Source of the DNA: Acanthornis magna
Lineage: Eukaryota; Chordata; Aves; Passeriformes; Acanthizidae
Assembly (NCBI GenBank): GCA_036785705.1
Contig: JAWUZG010000084.1
Coordinates: 9,189,501-9,253,500, forward strand
Direction of reading: 5' to 3'
DNA length: 64,000 nt
The notes under the pieces: generated by a model
What the model was told of the DNA's origin: nothing
Seen by the model: the letters and a program-made list of their open reading frames with translations, nothing else
The model's database searches: none
Part shown: piece by piece, positions 50,168 through 64,000 of the stretch
Layout of the letters: each line of letters starts with the position of its first letter
Numbering within the stretch: the first letter of the stretch is position 1
Program-made: the position numbers and the translations under genes

Positions 50168-53100
50168 CCAAAGGACACTGTAAGCCTGGCAGCACTGAGA
50201 AACCCTCAGTTCTTCAATATTGATGTACCTGTGACTATCAACATTTGGTTCGTTTTAAAGCAGACACTTGAAGTCAATTCCATATTTATGAACACAGACT
50301 CCCTGTCATTCCACTACACCTGAGTATGAACAGATCCTTTTTTAAGAAACGGGACAAATGGAAAGACAGACATCACTGATCTTTAAGACTAAAATCTTCA
50401 GCATTTTAAATCAAACTGTTCAATTCTCTGATGTTTCCTCACAAATTATGCATTTGATTTCTTTCCCCAGTATAAGATACCTCACTTTATTCCCACCAAA
50501 GCTTTTCCCCCCAGTTTTGAGTCCACTATTCCATGACTTGGTATTATCTTTTTTCCCAGCCCTTTTTTGCAACTGCCATTTTTTGGAGCTACATACCACA
50601 GTCACGGCCAGCAGAGTGTCACATAATCCTAATAATCCTCACTAGGACGTTTTTTCTACAGAAATTTAAGACCCCTGAATTGACTTTCTAGGCTCCTCCT
50701 GAAGTTAGCTCTCCATTTGCTTTGGAAGACCCAAAACTTCCACCCTTAAGGAGTTGCCTTAGTTATAATAGAAACTAACCTATTCAACAGGATGTTTTCA
50801 AATTTGAATGTGTCAAAGCCTTTGATAAAATGGATTTTTGCCTAATTATTCTTAAAATACCCATAAATAGCTTGCTGCTATTCTGAAGATCACTTAACAC
50901 GTGTCCCCACATACTAATAGCAATCCCCACACAAGACCCCAGACAAGATTCAATTTTAGCACCTTCTGCCCTACCTTTCCAGAGATGTGACTTCCTCAGT
51001 GGGCTTATAACTTGCCAAGGTCTCAGTCCTCTCCTTAAATAAGCTTCTGCCAGGCAGAGCAATCTCTTCCCACTGTGGCCTCCCAGATCCTTTTTCAAAG
51101 ACCCCTTTGCAAAAGAATCTAAAATTTTGGTTATCTGCTTGGCTCCAGAAGGAGATAGCTGAGGGTTAATAATTCTACTTCACTTTTCTGGTGACATGAA
51201 GTGCACATACCTCATCACAGCTTTCCAATAGCTGACTTCTTTCCGGTTTCTTCCTGCTTTCTGTTACAATCCTAGCACGTGTGCCTTCTTGACAATCCTC
51301 CACATCTGTTTTTGTCTCTTCCTATGCTGGGCTGAAGTCCTTCCGTGGTTTTCCTTCTGCGGTCTCCTGATGCACACCTGTATCCCTTCCACTCCTGGTT
51401 CCAATGATTTGCAACAGCAATCAGTTTCCAAAGGCAATGTGATAAACCATCTATATGTGAACACAACACAACCAGTAGCTATAGTAACAGGAAAACATGC
51501 TTTAAACAAAAATGAAAAACTAAAAAAATCCTGTGGGATATCTCTCAACTTTTCCTCCATCCCCAAATATTGCATGGTTCCATAAATATCCTCCTGTGTT
51601 TCTTTGCCTGATTGTATCTCCACCTAGCCCAAAATACAGTGAGATAAAAATAAAACTTTATTTTGCTTGGCTGAAGGATGAAAAATAAATAAATAATCAC
51701 ACACAATAAAACTAGGAAAAGATTGTCTCTTTCCCAGAAAAAAAAAATACATCCATAAGTTGCAAATCCAGGACAGGCAAAATTTTTGCTATCCCGGTTC
51801 TTCCCTAATTTCTGATACAGGATCAGCTGTAGGACACTTGTGGGCTGTGAACTTAACTCAGATGCCCAGGAAGCCCTGGGAGGAGTTTGGGAGGTTAGCA
51901 GGGGCTAGAGAGAGGGCATGCTGTCCAAAGACAGCTGTTCACACCCTGAAGCAGTCAGGCCACACGTTGACACCTGTGACCAATCTTGCTGTCACACAGA
52001 GCTGGGGAGCAATTTCTAACCATGCAGAACAGCACAGGTAACTTTCAAAACACAGATACAATGAGAAAAACCTTCTGCAAGTTCTTGAGAAGAGCTCTTG
52101 AATCTAACTGGACTGAGTCAAGGTGGTAAAGAAAATACACTTTTTTTAAACTGTCATATATTCTTCATTCCTCTAGAGCCTGTGTAGGTGGACTTCCACA
52201 GAAAAGACCAAAATAGACTCAGGGCCTCAGCTTACTTTACCACTCAAAAGGTCAGCATGGTCAGCAAAACATCGTTCAGTAATTTAACACACTGGTACCT
52301 GTGTCACACCTTTTGATTCCAGCTTTTTAAAATATGGATGTCAAAATAGATAAACAATACAAACTTAATTCATACAAAAAAACCTTCATTATTTTATATA
52401 GATTAAAAGAAACTAAACCTTCCTCATTTACTGCAGTATTACTTTCCAAAACATTCTTCTTTCTTATTCGACACTTCCTTTCTTGAGGGAGTAGGACTAT
52501 TCCATACATCTTTTAAATACATACAAATGTGTTGCTATTCTAAATAAAATCCAACTGAAATAGATTTTCTTTTAATCAGTGAGGTAAGTAGCCATGCAAT
52601 TAAGGAGAGATAATTCTGTATTTCAGCAAGGTATAGCCTGATATTTGTCAAACTGGAATATTATTATACCTGATTCAATTTTACACATTGAGATCTCTCC
52701 ATTGTTATTGATTAATGGTTAAAGCTCTCTAAGGTTGTTATACAACACTGTTATAAATAACTTATATTATTTAGATACATAATGGATGTGATCTCTACAA
52801 ATGATGAATTATATCCCACTTCTTAATTACAGCATCCTCTGAAATCTAATTTAAATAGTAGCTAAGCAGATTAAATTCAAAAGCAAGAACAATGGCAAGG
52901 CAATTTGAAAAATGATAAATTTATGGGGTTTTTCTCTCAGTGCTGTAGAGTTTTTCCACAGAATGTTTTGTAAAGTATCATCTTTCTCAATATCTTATTA
53001 GATCCCTGTAATCTGGATTTACATATTGATTCATTCAGTTTCAATGTCAATCAAGACATGAAAAATTAATAAAAAACAACTCTAATTGCTCCTCGGAGAC

Positions 53101-54751
53101 TTAGCAATGATTACTCCCATATCATGTCAGTGAAGGAGACGTCTTTAACGTGTTCTGTCTTTCAAGCATAACAATTGTACATTTCTTTTGGGCACTGCCT
53201 ACTCCTCAAATCAGCATTTCGCTCGCTGAGATGTTGAAGGCTGCCTTAACAGCATATCACGTAAGGGCTACACTTGATAAAATTGAAACTGTATTCTGTC
53301 AACAATAATTATGTGGGTGTTATGCTCATTTCCTGCTATAGCTGTCCCATGGCAACAGCGTAAAAACAGCGCTCATTTTTTAAATACATAAATGACTGCT
53401 TTGATGACACGTTTCTGGCTCAGGTTTGGCAAAGGCATGGTGAAAACAATGACTTTTTTGAGAAACTATCACAACTACTTCTATTATATGTAAATCTGTA
53501 AGGAATGTGCTGATTCCCAAGTGGAGGGTGCAGCTTTGCTGTAGTAGTGGCAGAAGTGGCCCGAGGCATTTCCAGAGATTGATAACAAGCCAGCATTTGC
53601 ACTTCAGGCCATTCTCTCCGCCCTCGGTTGAATTTCACAACAAATACCTCAACTGAAGGTCATTATTCCACTTAACCCTGCCTTTGGAGTTGTTGCTGCT
53701 AAGGCAGATCAGGTAAAATCACATTAAAATTCCACATTTTATCAGAATTATATCCATCTGGAGTGCTGAAAAAACAGCTGGTGGTATTGATGATTTCATC
53801 ATATAAACTCCGGAACATAATTATTTTGGTACATGGGAAATCAGCTTTGCAATTTTCAGTTTTAACTGTTTTGAGAATATTTACTTTTCTAAGATTATTT
53901 TATGGCTTGTGAATCAAGATGAATAGGTGTTGCACAGACAGTTCATAAAGCAGTTACAGGATGAATCAGGATATTGCAGGTTTTACCCTTGGCTCTGTGG
54001 ACATCTAAGCTCTGATGTAATAAGACCCGATGGCAGGATCAAGTGCACCTACAACTCCAGCTTTTCGAATATCAGCTTCACTGAGAAAATTAACAAAAAT
54101 GATACCATTATGGTTATTTTTTTCCTGTTATGAGCACCCCTACTAAACTTGTTTCAGTTAAGTTGATACTAATGCAATGAGAAACATCTGGAGATTAACA
54201 AAGTGGATCAGATTCAGGCTGGATTTTTAGAAGGAACCATTTAATAACTCACCATATGTCCCTTGGAGTGCCCTTACTTTTCATTTTAACATTCTAAAGG
54301 GATTTTAAGACCAAAATGTAGCACTAACCAAGTGTGAAATCCATAGATAAGTGTAATATGTGTGTTTTCAAGAGAAATCTATGATAGAATTCGAAAAATA
54401 GAACAGTTTTTGCACTAGGGGAAAGAAATACAACTCAAAGTAAGGTAACACATAATGTCAAGCTCTATATTGGAGCATTAACAAAGCCCAATGTGCCTGG
54501 AATGTTGAGAGTGAATCTTACACTAGCCACAGATCAATTGTCTTTTGTATTGTCACATGGATGTAAAGGAAACCGAGAGTGTTTGCTATCAGCATCTGAT
54601 TAACCACTGAATTCTAACCATAGTTTTGGAACAAAGAACAATTTTATTTGATGCCAACCATTGTCTGTAGCAGTGAAACAGCAGTTTCCATTAGAGGAGG
54701 ATGAATTTTAATTCTGATAAGATGTGGGGATGAAATGCTAGCTTAAGGCAA

Positions 54752-54763
54752 ATGAATATTCAT
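54752..54763. promoter_or_regulatory. Palindromic POU/octamer-like site ATGAATATTCAT
   Basis: A perfect 12-bp palindrome resembles dimeric POU-factor sites. It lies at the right edge of an AT-rich, repeat-free stretch upstream of PLEKHA7. Function is inferred only. Confidence 0.35.
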
Positions 54764-55269
54764 ATAGGAAAGTGAAAATAGGTGTCAAGGACTTGCTGCA
54801 CTTAAGTCCTGGGTTACATGAAAACTGTACACCATTCAACAAAACAACAAGGTTTCTAATGATTACTTTCCCCATATAATTTATTCATCTATTCCAGAGC
54901 AGTGTTTCGGGGCTTAATGAGTATTTGTAAAGCTCTGACTGAAATGCACTCTCAAAATGCAAAACATTAAACCATTTACAATGAATGAAGTAGTGTAGAT
55001 TACTGGTTTTAAAAAGCCACTGAAGCTCATCAACATGAGCATTTGAAGGGTGTATTACTTCACCAGCCCCCTGCTAACAGTCCCGTAGGGTTGAAAGGCT
55101 AAGTGTGCTTCCTTCCCACTGAATCCACTCTGATGTCCAGAGACAAAGGAAAAGTTGAGGAACTTTGTCTCTTCTCTTACTTCACCCCATGTCACCGTTA
55201 TTTTCCCTATATGAAGCAATCTTGTATCACATCTCAGAGAACTTCTTGGAGAATTAATAAACAAGATTA

Positions 55270-55475
55270 AGTAGCAATAGAATGGTCTGGGTTGGAAGGG
55301 ACCTTAAAGACCATCTCATTCCAACCCTCCCACCCCAGGCAGGGACACCTCCCACTAGACCAGGCTGCTGAAAGTCCCATCCAATGTGACCTTGAACGCT
55401 CCCAGGGATGGGGCACCCGCAACTTCTCTGGGAAACCTGTTCCAGTGCATCACCACCCTCACAGGGAAGACTTAA
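55270..55475 (-). mobile_element. CR1 LINE 3' fragment
   Basis: This reverse-orientation CR1 end reads 'agaatggtctgggttggaag', 'ccttaaagaccatctcattc', 'ccactagaccaggctgctg', 'cccagggatggggcacccg', 'ctctgggaaacctgttccag' and 'catcaccaccctcaca'. It is of the same general type as the copy near 46.3 kb but lacks the 50-bp duplication. Confidence 0.92.
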
Positions 55476-57319
55476 AGTCACCTCTTTGCATGGACATGTT
55501 TCTTCCTGGAAGATCAACTTTCTGAATCGGAGACGTCTGAAAGTGTATGACATACAACAGACTTGCGTGAGCAGAAGTGGCAAACAAGATGATCTCATGC
55601 TTCCATGTGCTATCTGCTTGTTGATGTAATTCTCTTGCATATGTTATAGATGCTGCATGCTCTTTAAACTGGATAAACGTCTATTGAAAAAGAAACGAAA
55701 TTTTCAAATGTTAATTTTCTTAAACTACATCTTTTTCTTCTTTCTACACTATGATAGTTGCATTATCATTGTTAATAAAATCTCATGTAGTACTAATGAT
55801 GGTAAAGAGTAGTCCCAGTAAATCTGAAGTAAATCAAAGACTACATAAGACCAGATTTTAGTAGGACAAGAGAAAGATCAGGCACAATAAAGATTCTGGG
55901 ATTAAGTAATCCTTCTTTCCACATTAACTAACTGCTGTCCAGACACTTTAATTCTACATCTGGCTGTGCACAATAAATGAGAAGTCAGAAAATGCAAAAC
56001 CTTGGCTTTTAATGTGCCACACCTTTCTGCCCATTCGTTCATCTGTCCCACACCTGTGGTTATTTCTACTTTCTTACTTTCCTCATACACGGCTTCTACT
56101 GCATCTTGGGACAAAGGAGAGGGTACAGTTTATCTTTATATACATAGATGTCAACGTACAAACAAAAAATAAAGCTGTCAGTGGTTCATGGCAGCCTCCT
56201 GGACAGAGAAGAACACATATTGTTGTTACATTCTTTTTATTATATTAGCCAGCTTGGAAGTTTAATGTCATTTTTCCTCATTAGCCAAGCATAGTATCGA
56301 GTTTGGCTGAAATATAATCTAATAAGGGGTCAATGTGGGTACTACTTTCTGTTGGGAAGGAAAAAATTAAAAAGGATAAAAATTGCCCAGGAGAAACACA
56401 ACTGAAATCCCAGATTATACCAATTTCCTTAGCAGTACTGTATATGCAGATAGTATTTATAGAAACCTGCATCTCTCAGAAATAGGCATTACGTTAATTA
56501 AAATGTGTTGTAGCCTAAGATTACATTTTATTAATTCCTGTTTGCAAGAAGGTCATGTCTAATGATTTCCTCTTGTAGTTACTGGTTTTAGCAATCAGAC
56601 CATTAAAGATTTTGATTCTTGTTCTACTTGTCAAATTACACAGATTCTTGCAAACACAAGTGCCAATTCCCTGATCTTTCAGTGTTTTTTTAAAGTTTTT
56701 GCCCCAGTGGGGTTTTCTTTTTCTTGAGGGAAAGCAGCTGCACATACAACATCAGGAATTGTAATTAATTTTGCACCAGTCCAGAATAAAAGCCATGTGT
56801 CCAAATAACCAGGATACTCCAGATACCCAGGATAAATTACTGTAACAGACCTATACTGCTCTCAATTGCATTATCACTGCATTCACTGCACAATTGCCTT
56901 TGTGCTTTACAGCTGGCACAAATACACAATTCCTTGAGAATAATTAACGTTGAATCACACTGTAAAAGCATATTAAAGCATTCATGACATTTTACAGAAA
57001 ACCACATATGCAAAGTTCTCCCAATGAATGGATATGAGTTAAAAAATAACCTCCACCTTCACTTTAACGCCTTGGGGAGTGGAAACATCTTGACCACTGT
57101 CAAGAGAGTGTATTGAAATCACATCTTTTAAAACATTTTGGAAGCATGCAGAAACTCTGAAGAGAACAGCAGAGTGGTTACATGGACAGGCAGGGGCACA
57201 AAGAAATAGGACCAATTTGTCTATTTCAATAAAAGGCAGTGTTTTGTCCTGAATCTGTTCAGAATACATCAGTGTCTAATATCACTTGTACCACAGCACA
57301 TAAGACACAGCACATTCCA

Positions 57320-57367
57320 CCCTTCTAAGTAATATTAGTAAGTTTCAAACCCTTCCAAGTAATATTC
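57320..57367. repeat. Imperfect 30-bp-spaced direct repeat
   Basis: The 18-bp segment cccttctaagtaatatta recurs 30 bp later with two changes (cccttccaagtaatattc). This looks like an old local duplication. Confidence 0.7.
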
Positions 57368-60300
57368 ATCACATTACTGACCTGAGTTCACAGAGGGATC
57401 GAACAAAAAGGAGTTAACGGATTAAACACAAGTGGTCAGTGCTGTGATGGGGGAGGAATTTTGGAATGTCACACCAATTTTGCACACCCTAAAGATTACT
57501 TAGTCAAATTCCTCTGAATTTTGGGCAATCTGAGCACCTATGGTGATTGAAAGAATTTTGTGGAACCAGCACGTGCTGTGGTTCCGTGTCTAGGGTTCAC
57601 TCTCGTGGGTGCTTTTAAAGATGCAGCCTCCTCAAGTTCAGGCACAAGCTGAGCTGTCCCTGGTGATTAATGCAATATACTGGCACAAGAAGTGCAAATA
57701 TCTGTAATCAGGTCTAACCCAGGCTGCCTGATGACCTGAGAGCAAAGAGCAGGCACATCATGGAAACTGAGGAGAGGGGTCTCAGACAGGTAAGGGGGAG
57801 CAGAATGAGAAATGCAGCTCCTCCCTAACACAACAAGGATCAGGACAGATTTCCAGCATTCTCTGAATTCTGCTAGTTCTAAATATCCTGAATTTGTTCT
57901 ACAATTTAAAAACCCTCTCATTCTGACATTTGCCTAAGCAGGAATGTCATTCCTAGCACCTGCTTTTGAACTCCTGCAGGAAAGTCTCTCAGAGAAAGTA
58001 GCTGTCATTTAAAGAGGCAGCAAATCAATGTCAGAAAACTTGTTGATCAACTTCCTGCATTCCTCTTCCCTTAAGAAACGAGTTCTGAAAGGCTTCTTCA
58101 GGGAACAAGGAAAATCAGATGCATACCAACAGTCAGTCAATGTTTTCTAGAAAATTTTAAGCTTAAGCTTCTACTAAGGCTTTTTTCATGTAAAGAAATA
58201 TCAATGTAACTAAATTCATTTAGCAACTTACTTGGTGCAGTGCTATGCTCCTCCTGTGAGGGCATGTCAGTTTATTTAGACAGTCTGAAAAAACAGATGT
58301 GTTGTTTTTACCAAGAGCAAGGGCACACAACTGAGGAGGATCTGTCTGTGGCAGCAGTGCAATCTGCAGCTGAGGCAAGCTGAGGGCACAGGTCCAGATT
58401 GTTACCAGTCCCGCATGGTCAAAGTGCCCTTGCCAGCAGCACAGCAACAGTGAAAAGATTGGAGGAGCTAAACAGCATCTCCTCTCTACCTGCAAGTGAA
58501 AAAAAGTTGCTGTTCTTTCCCCAAGCCTCTAGTGTGGCATTTCTCAGTCCTTGCAGATGACCTGAGGCACTCAAACATTTCTCTCTTTCCACCTGCTATC
58601 CCCTTCCTTCCCCGCCTAACCTGACCTGAAGTAAATCCTGCCTCCAGACTTGACCCATACTTTGAAGCATCTTCCAAAACCAATGCAGTTGCAAAATGTA
58701 CAATTTCTATCTGCAGTCTATTCTACAAAGCTCTGATAACATAGTTTGCCAGATAAGAATGTGAAAAGAAATCCATGCCTTATCTTACACGGCTACATTG
58801 GCAAAATGACAGAATATTTTGTTGGCTTACTTGGTGGCTTTCAGGGAAGCAGGGAAACAAGCCCAGTAGAAAAACTTCCCTGTGTGACATCCTGCATCTT
58901 CCATATGGGCCTCTGCTATCCTGGCTGCACCAGCACAGGCAAACTAATAATACTTACAAGTGTGAGATGTGCAGGTTTTATAACAGCATTCCAGTGGGAG
59001 TAATTGTAACCAGTTTTAAGACAGAGCTTGTCAGGTTTGGGAAAGAGACTGAATGTGGCTGCACCTGCGATAGCAGAAGGCTGGATGCAATGATCCAAAA
59101 GGCCCTAAATTTCTAAGTAAAAAAAAAACCAAACAACACACCGAAGTCCTGGAAAAAAAAGAGCCAAAGCTCAGAAAGAACAACAGCAGAACAAAGGTAG
59201 TTACACATTAGCCAGCACACGTGCTCCTGTGTGGCTTCCCTGGCTGGATTGCTGGAGCTGCGGGAGGGAAGAGCATGACCCAGCAGGACCAAGGCAGTCA
59301 CTGCCACGTCATATCTCCTCTGCCACACTGAATAAAAAGATATTACAAACCAACAAAGAAAAAAGGAATAAATATTTTAGAAAAGCATCCTCTCTCCATC
59401 ACCACTCCACTTCCCAGACACACAGCAATCTTGGAAAAAGAGGGAGAAGGCAGAGAATATTTTCAGGGGTAGCAATGCATCCACAACTCCTAGCAGCAGG
59501 CAATCTGAGCAGGCTACTTGTGGTGCTGCAGTGACCAGAGAGACCTTAACTGCACTCAAGGTGCTACTGAGAGTGAGCCAGGAAAACATGTGCTGGGAGA
59601 TCATTCCTATTTGGAAGCGTATGCACTGTGAAAAAGACAGGAGAGACGAAAAGCAGGGAAAGAGATGGAAAGTAATTTGTCCAAAGGGTGAGTCAACAGT
59701 CAGAGCAAAAGCAGCCTCCTGAATGTGTGTAACACCAATGCCCTGTCTGCTAGGTAACCTTTTTGTCTGACTTTACTGCCTTCAACTGTTCAAAAAAAAC
59801 GTGTCCAATGGAAGTCCACTTCAGCCAGATGTTGGTGGGTCTCAGCCCCCAGGGGTAGATGCAGAACTACCCAGAGCCTCTGAGCCAAGGAGCAATGTGT
59901 GCCTCATTGTACACAGCGTGTAACATCAACCCAGCCTTTGCAGGAAACACAGCACCCTCACAGATCCCCAGCAAAGACTTGCACAGCAAAGTATTTCACA
60001 GGCCTGCAGGTGGAAAAGGAAAGAGAATCATCAATTCATTCTAAGAACTAACAGTTATCCACATGCTAAAAACCTGCTTGCAGATTTGGGAAATTCTGCA
60101 AAGCAGGGTGAAGATTCTCGCTTTGAGACAAGCAACATTTCTGCTGTTTCCCCTGGAAAGGGAACTCACCTCCTTGATGGCCTCCTGCAACTTGCCTTAT
60201 CGTTTCCACTGAATGAGATTTCAGATCTCAGGCTGAAAAGAATTGGATGTGACTTTTATAGCTGCCTTAAAGCCACCTATAATTGCTAGCGTCTCTGAAG

Positions 60301-63118
60301 TGGGATAACAGTATTCCTCTGTGTGTCAGAGAGAAATTTAGCCATAAAAGATTGGGTGCACTGTGGATTGTTTGTGAGGTTGGTTTGTGCTTTACTAAAA
60401 TTGCTTTGCACAACAGTCTGATTTACATTTGGTGGCATTTTTCATCTAACAGTATCATTGGCATAAATGTTTAGTATACCCCTGCCAAAAAAAACATGAC
60501 AGAAAATTAACATGCAAGGCAAAGAGCAAAAGACCAATTCAAATCCCCCTGGGATTTTTTTAGGAATCAAAAGCCACTTGGAGTAAACATTTGCCAGCTC
60601 AACAATTTGAAATGTCCTATACACATCTCTCTAATAGCCTCTGTAATAATTGACAGAGCACAATACCTAGAAAAGATGCCAGCACATCACAAATATGAGG
60701 CTGTTGATAGGATTAAGCATAATCCTGTCTCACCAATGAATAAAGAAAATAAGAAATGGAACTGTGTAGTGTTGAATAGCACTGAGTCAAAGATACACTT
60801 ATGACAAGCTTTCAGTGGTTTTTTTGCACGACAGAGCTTGACTGAGAAGGTCATGCATGAATTCTGAAAAAAATGGCATTATTACTGAGGAATGCCAGGC
60901 AAAGCAGGAAATAATCTTTAATTAATTTGTGAAGAACTTTCATTTGGCAGACACAGTCTGCCAAATAAAGACAGAACAGTAGCTTTCTTATTAAGCTGAT
61001 AAAATCGACCAAAAGTGAAGAAATCCCATAGTCAAAAAGCATTAGAACAATGGATTTTTACTAAGAGACGTAATAGAAATCCACAGGGAATCCTGGCAAT
61101 GCTCACAAGGTTTTTTCTCCTGAAATCAAAGGTATTTCTGACAGACAAAAGAGTGAATCTTTACATTTTCTGCTTTTCTAGATTTTGACTCAAAATTTGA
61201 TCTCAGGCAGAGTAAAACGCGGGCAGATTCAAACTTATTAATTAATTCTAACAATTCAAAGTACTGCATTTTGTCTTTTCTTATTGCTATTATTGTCTTT
61301 GTAATTTCATTTCCAATTGCCACCTCCATCTCCCACTGGCTCTCACAGGTATTAAGGGATATTTTTGTCATTTGTAAAATACTGGGAAAACTTGTGATAA
61401 TAGGCACTTCATAAACGTAAGGTGTTATTTTAGTGAAACTGAGACAAACTGCTGGTTTCAAACATAATTGGCTACAATGGAAAAACTGGAGCATCCATAA
61501 AAAACTGGGACATGGTATGTGTGAGGGGCTAATATTTATCCTAATGTGGCAGCTTTGTCTCAGTTCATAGGAGCTCACCCCTGTATTGAGGTGAGTGAGC
61601 AAAAGAGCATTGAAAGAATTTTATCTTTATTTGAAAGTGCTTCCTGGGAACAGGAAGCAATTCAGCAAATCAATGTGTTTGTTTTTCACATCCACAAGCC
61701 AAAATTTAAATCTCACTTAAGCCTAAAGGGAAACAAGTTGGGCGATTTCAGCATAATCCCTTCAGAAATGTATTCTCTTCACATGAACACTGCTCAGCAC
61801 AGTAGCAGCTCTGTGCAGGAGAAGCCTCACACTGAAACATCAGAACTGCTACAGTTTGAGTTAAAAGGGAGAGTCTTTATTGGCAGCCTTTATAACAATA
61901 TCCTATATAAATTCATAAATAATCTTAGCATATTGACATCCTGGAAAGGAAATATGGAAAACTTGCCTAGGAGCTGCCTGCATTAATCTTCATTCTATCC
62001 TGTACTGGCATCATTCCCAGTTTCCTATGCCTGAAGTTCACAATGTCTGTTTTTAAAGGAACACACTGACCCTTATAGAGAAGAGCCCAGAATCCTGATT
62101 TGCTACTAGTTTTAATTTTCACATCCTCTTTTCCCAAAACAAGTAGGTTTTGAAGAGCAGCTTCCAACGAGCCAACGGAAAACAGCCTTTATGTGAAAAA
62201 ATTTGGCGTGCAAATCAGATGACTAAGGAATGTGGATTTATCGCACCGCTGGGCCTTATGGAGAGAGAATAAAGTAGCAGTATTCCATGGAGCTAAAGCT
62301 TATGGTCAAACTAACATGGACAAACTCTGGCCAACAGCTCTTTATCATGGGCTCTGAGCCGCTATGCAGGAGCTGGGCCCAGTGAAAATCTCGAGAAGGT
62401 TTTCAGCCACAGTCTGCAAATTCCTTGCCACAGCCAGTGGTGATTTTGCCTTTGTGAAGCAAATTTGAGACTCCAAGCACCCCCTCTGAGTGAGGAAGGG
62501 AGAGGTGAGATGAGAGCCAAGCAGCTGATTGATAGCTGCAATGCAGGCACACTCGTAAAGGAGTTCCTGGAAAAATAAAGTACTGCATGCTGTGAGACAA
62601 GGAGGTTCAAGGATTTCTGTACGACTCAGCCACTTCGGTCTTCCAGGAAACTGTCACAGCAAAACACTTCTAGTGGATATGCAGATCAACTGGCAAAACA
62701 GAGCTCCTGTAGTCATCAGAAAAATATCCTCCCTCTCTGTGAAACAGGCTGACAAGATAACAGCTTAAGTTGCCAATGTACCTGTCTCACATGTGGATCT
62801 GTACTGTGATTTTAGGAGCCCAAAGCCCATCCTTCTTCTCAATAGAACATGAACACACCATCAAATCTCATTACGTACATCTGATCTGTCTGCTTCTAAG
62901 AGAAGTCCAGAGTCCTGGCACCTTGGTTTGGGAGGAGACTGCCCTGGGGTAGCTGTCCCAATGCTGCCGAGTGCACAGGCCACAGCTCTTCCTGTGCTGA
63001 AGTGGAAACCTGAGCTTCCTACCAGCACGTGCACTCCTTGCAAAGTTGAGTGCATCACATTGAAAAAGACGCTGCAGGCCTGGAGTGTCACCGAGTGCTC
63101 CAGTAAATGCTGTGGAAG

Positions 63119-63134
63119 ACAGGCAGGCAGGCAG
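63119..63134. repeat. (CAGG)n short repeat
   Basis: Four near-perfect tetramer copies lie in intergenic DNA. Confidence 0.8.
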
Positions 63135-64000
63135 ACTGCATGTCCTGAAAACCCCTGGTGAAAGGAGTAGGGCTTGCTGAGGGGTCCTGGTGAGAAGATG
63201 TAGTTGTCATGTTCCCAAACTGAAGGGACTGTGTCACCAGCTCAAGGGGAGATGGAACACGAAGCCTGGTTTTGGGGTATGTATATAAATCTATAGGGAC
63301 AACCGACATGGTCACCAATGTCTATCATTATGCCTGCCTCTGACTACCTCAAAATGTCTTTCCAAGATCTTACTTTTTCCCTAATGGTGACGGTGAGAAT
63401 CCATTTTGGGTTATCAGGCACCTCCTGAGATGAATACATAGTTTCCATACTAATCAGCTCCAAGGTTAGCAAAGGATACTGCCTGCTGTTCTTGCTTATC
63501 TAAGCTAATTTATTGAAATTAAGTTAGTTTACCTGCTGACCTCTATAAAATTCAGGGTATTCCTCAACAATCCGTGATATTAGTCTGGGAAAATCAGCAG
63601 CAGGAGATAAGACTAAGACCTTCTAAAACTTTTCTAAGCAAAGCTCCCCTGTAGCAAGGCTGTTACCATATAACTGCTGTCATATACAGCACACACTGTG
63701 CTAATGGAGATGCAACACTAGCACAGATTCTAGGTCAAGTTTCACACACTTCCAGCACAGCTACTGTGGTTTTAGGTTGGGAAATTTGAAAGAAGAGTTT
63801 ATCCCTCACTGACACTGTGAGGATGTGAGGACAGTGTGAGATGACCACTTAAATTAAATTCAATGCATTTTTTATGTACTGAAGATCAAGAATACCTCTG
63901 TTTCTGAAGTTTTCCCTCTGATGCGTGCTTATAATTCCCACTGATATCTATAATACAATCCATGTCCCAATTCCCATTATCCTGGCACACTGCTCTCAGT

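Larger units (their letters stand above)
46681..55269. other. Intergenic DNA between two CR1 copies
   Basis: This is mostly unique, AT-rich DNA with two faint CR1 scraps (47.1 and 48.3 kb) and a T-rich tract at 50.1 kb. I recognise no gene. The section at 52600-54800 is free of repeats and has several homeodomain-like TAATTA/ATTA motifs, so it is a candidate for conserved noncoding DNA. Confidence 0.5.
55476..64000. other. Intergenic DNA at the right edge: no gene recognised
   Basis: In mammals RPS13 lies upstream of PLEKHA7. I looked for RPS13-like coding sequence on the minus strand here and found none. Open frames up to 158 codons (61602-61126, minus) overlap others on the opposite strand (61546-61986, plus) and show no recognisable domain. 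Confidence 0.5.

Noticed and set aside
53340..53360. Full RFX X-box
   Set aside because: Only the right half (ggcaac) fits; the left half deviates from GTNRCC.
61126..61986. Overlapping 158- and 146-codon open frames on opposite strands
   Set aside because: No recognisable domains, and two partly overlapping opposed frames cannot both be real; they look like chance in AT-rich DNA.
57039..64000. RPS13 expected upstream of PLEKHA7 by mammalian gene order
   Set aside because: No RPS13-like coding text was seen on either strand; it probably lies beyond the window.

Overview
The window looks like a bird nuclear genome. Three lines of evidence support this: AT-rich, gene-poor DNA; several truncated CR1 LINEs with the usual avian 3' ends; and a solo LTR of a type I recognise from bird genomes (probably Neoaves or passerine; the order-level placement is inference). 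I see no prokaryotic operon, CRISPR array, tRNA, rRNA or complete mobile element.

The only protein-coding gene I can support is the 5' end of PLEKHA7 on the minus strand. It encodes an adherens-junction protein with WW and PH domains. Three small coding exons (42027-41945, 41820-41744, 41632-41575) lie within 453 bp inside a CpG island (about 41030-42610). Their phases and splice sites join into 72 complete codons covering WW domain 1 and most of WW domain 2, and the reading frame continues off an intron that fills the rest of the window (41574 down to 1, over 41 kb). The start codon lies in a perfect TISU/YY1 element (GAACATGGCGGC, minus strand 42031-42020). Sp1-type GC boxes and a G-quadruplex motif sit directly upstream of it, and I see no TATA box.

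Layout: 1-41574 is PLEKHA7 intron 3, holding CR1 fragments near 9.3, 31.1 and 39.2 kb, a (TA)n(CA)n microsatellite at 20.7 kb, a CTCF-like site at 24.1 kb and a mildly CpG-containing patch near 35.6-36.3 kb. 41030-42610 is the promoter island and exons 1-3. 42611-64000 is upstream intergenic DNA: a G-rich stretch at 43.1-43.3 kb, a roughly 930-bp solo LTR at 43.75-44.68 kb, CR1 fragments at 45.4, 46.3 and 55.3 kb (the second with a perfect 50-bp tandem duplication), and an AT-rich, repeat-free region (about 52.6-54.8 kb) that could be conserved regulatory DNA. No neighbouring gene was recognised upstream.

I found no convincing previously undescribed system. The observations most worth checking are the TISU/YY1 start site, the three-exon cluster with two introns of 111 and 124 nt, the recent 50-bp duplication, and the LTR 1.7 kb upstream of the promoter.
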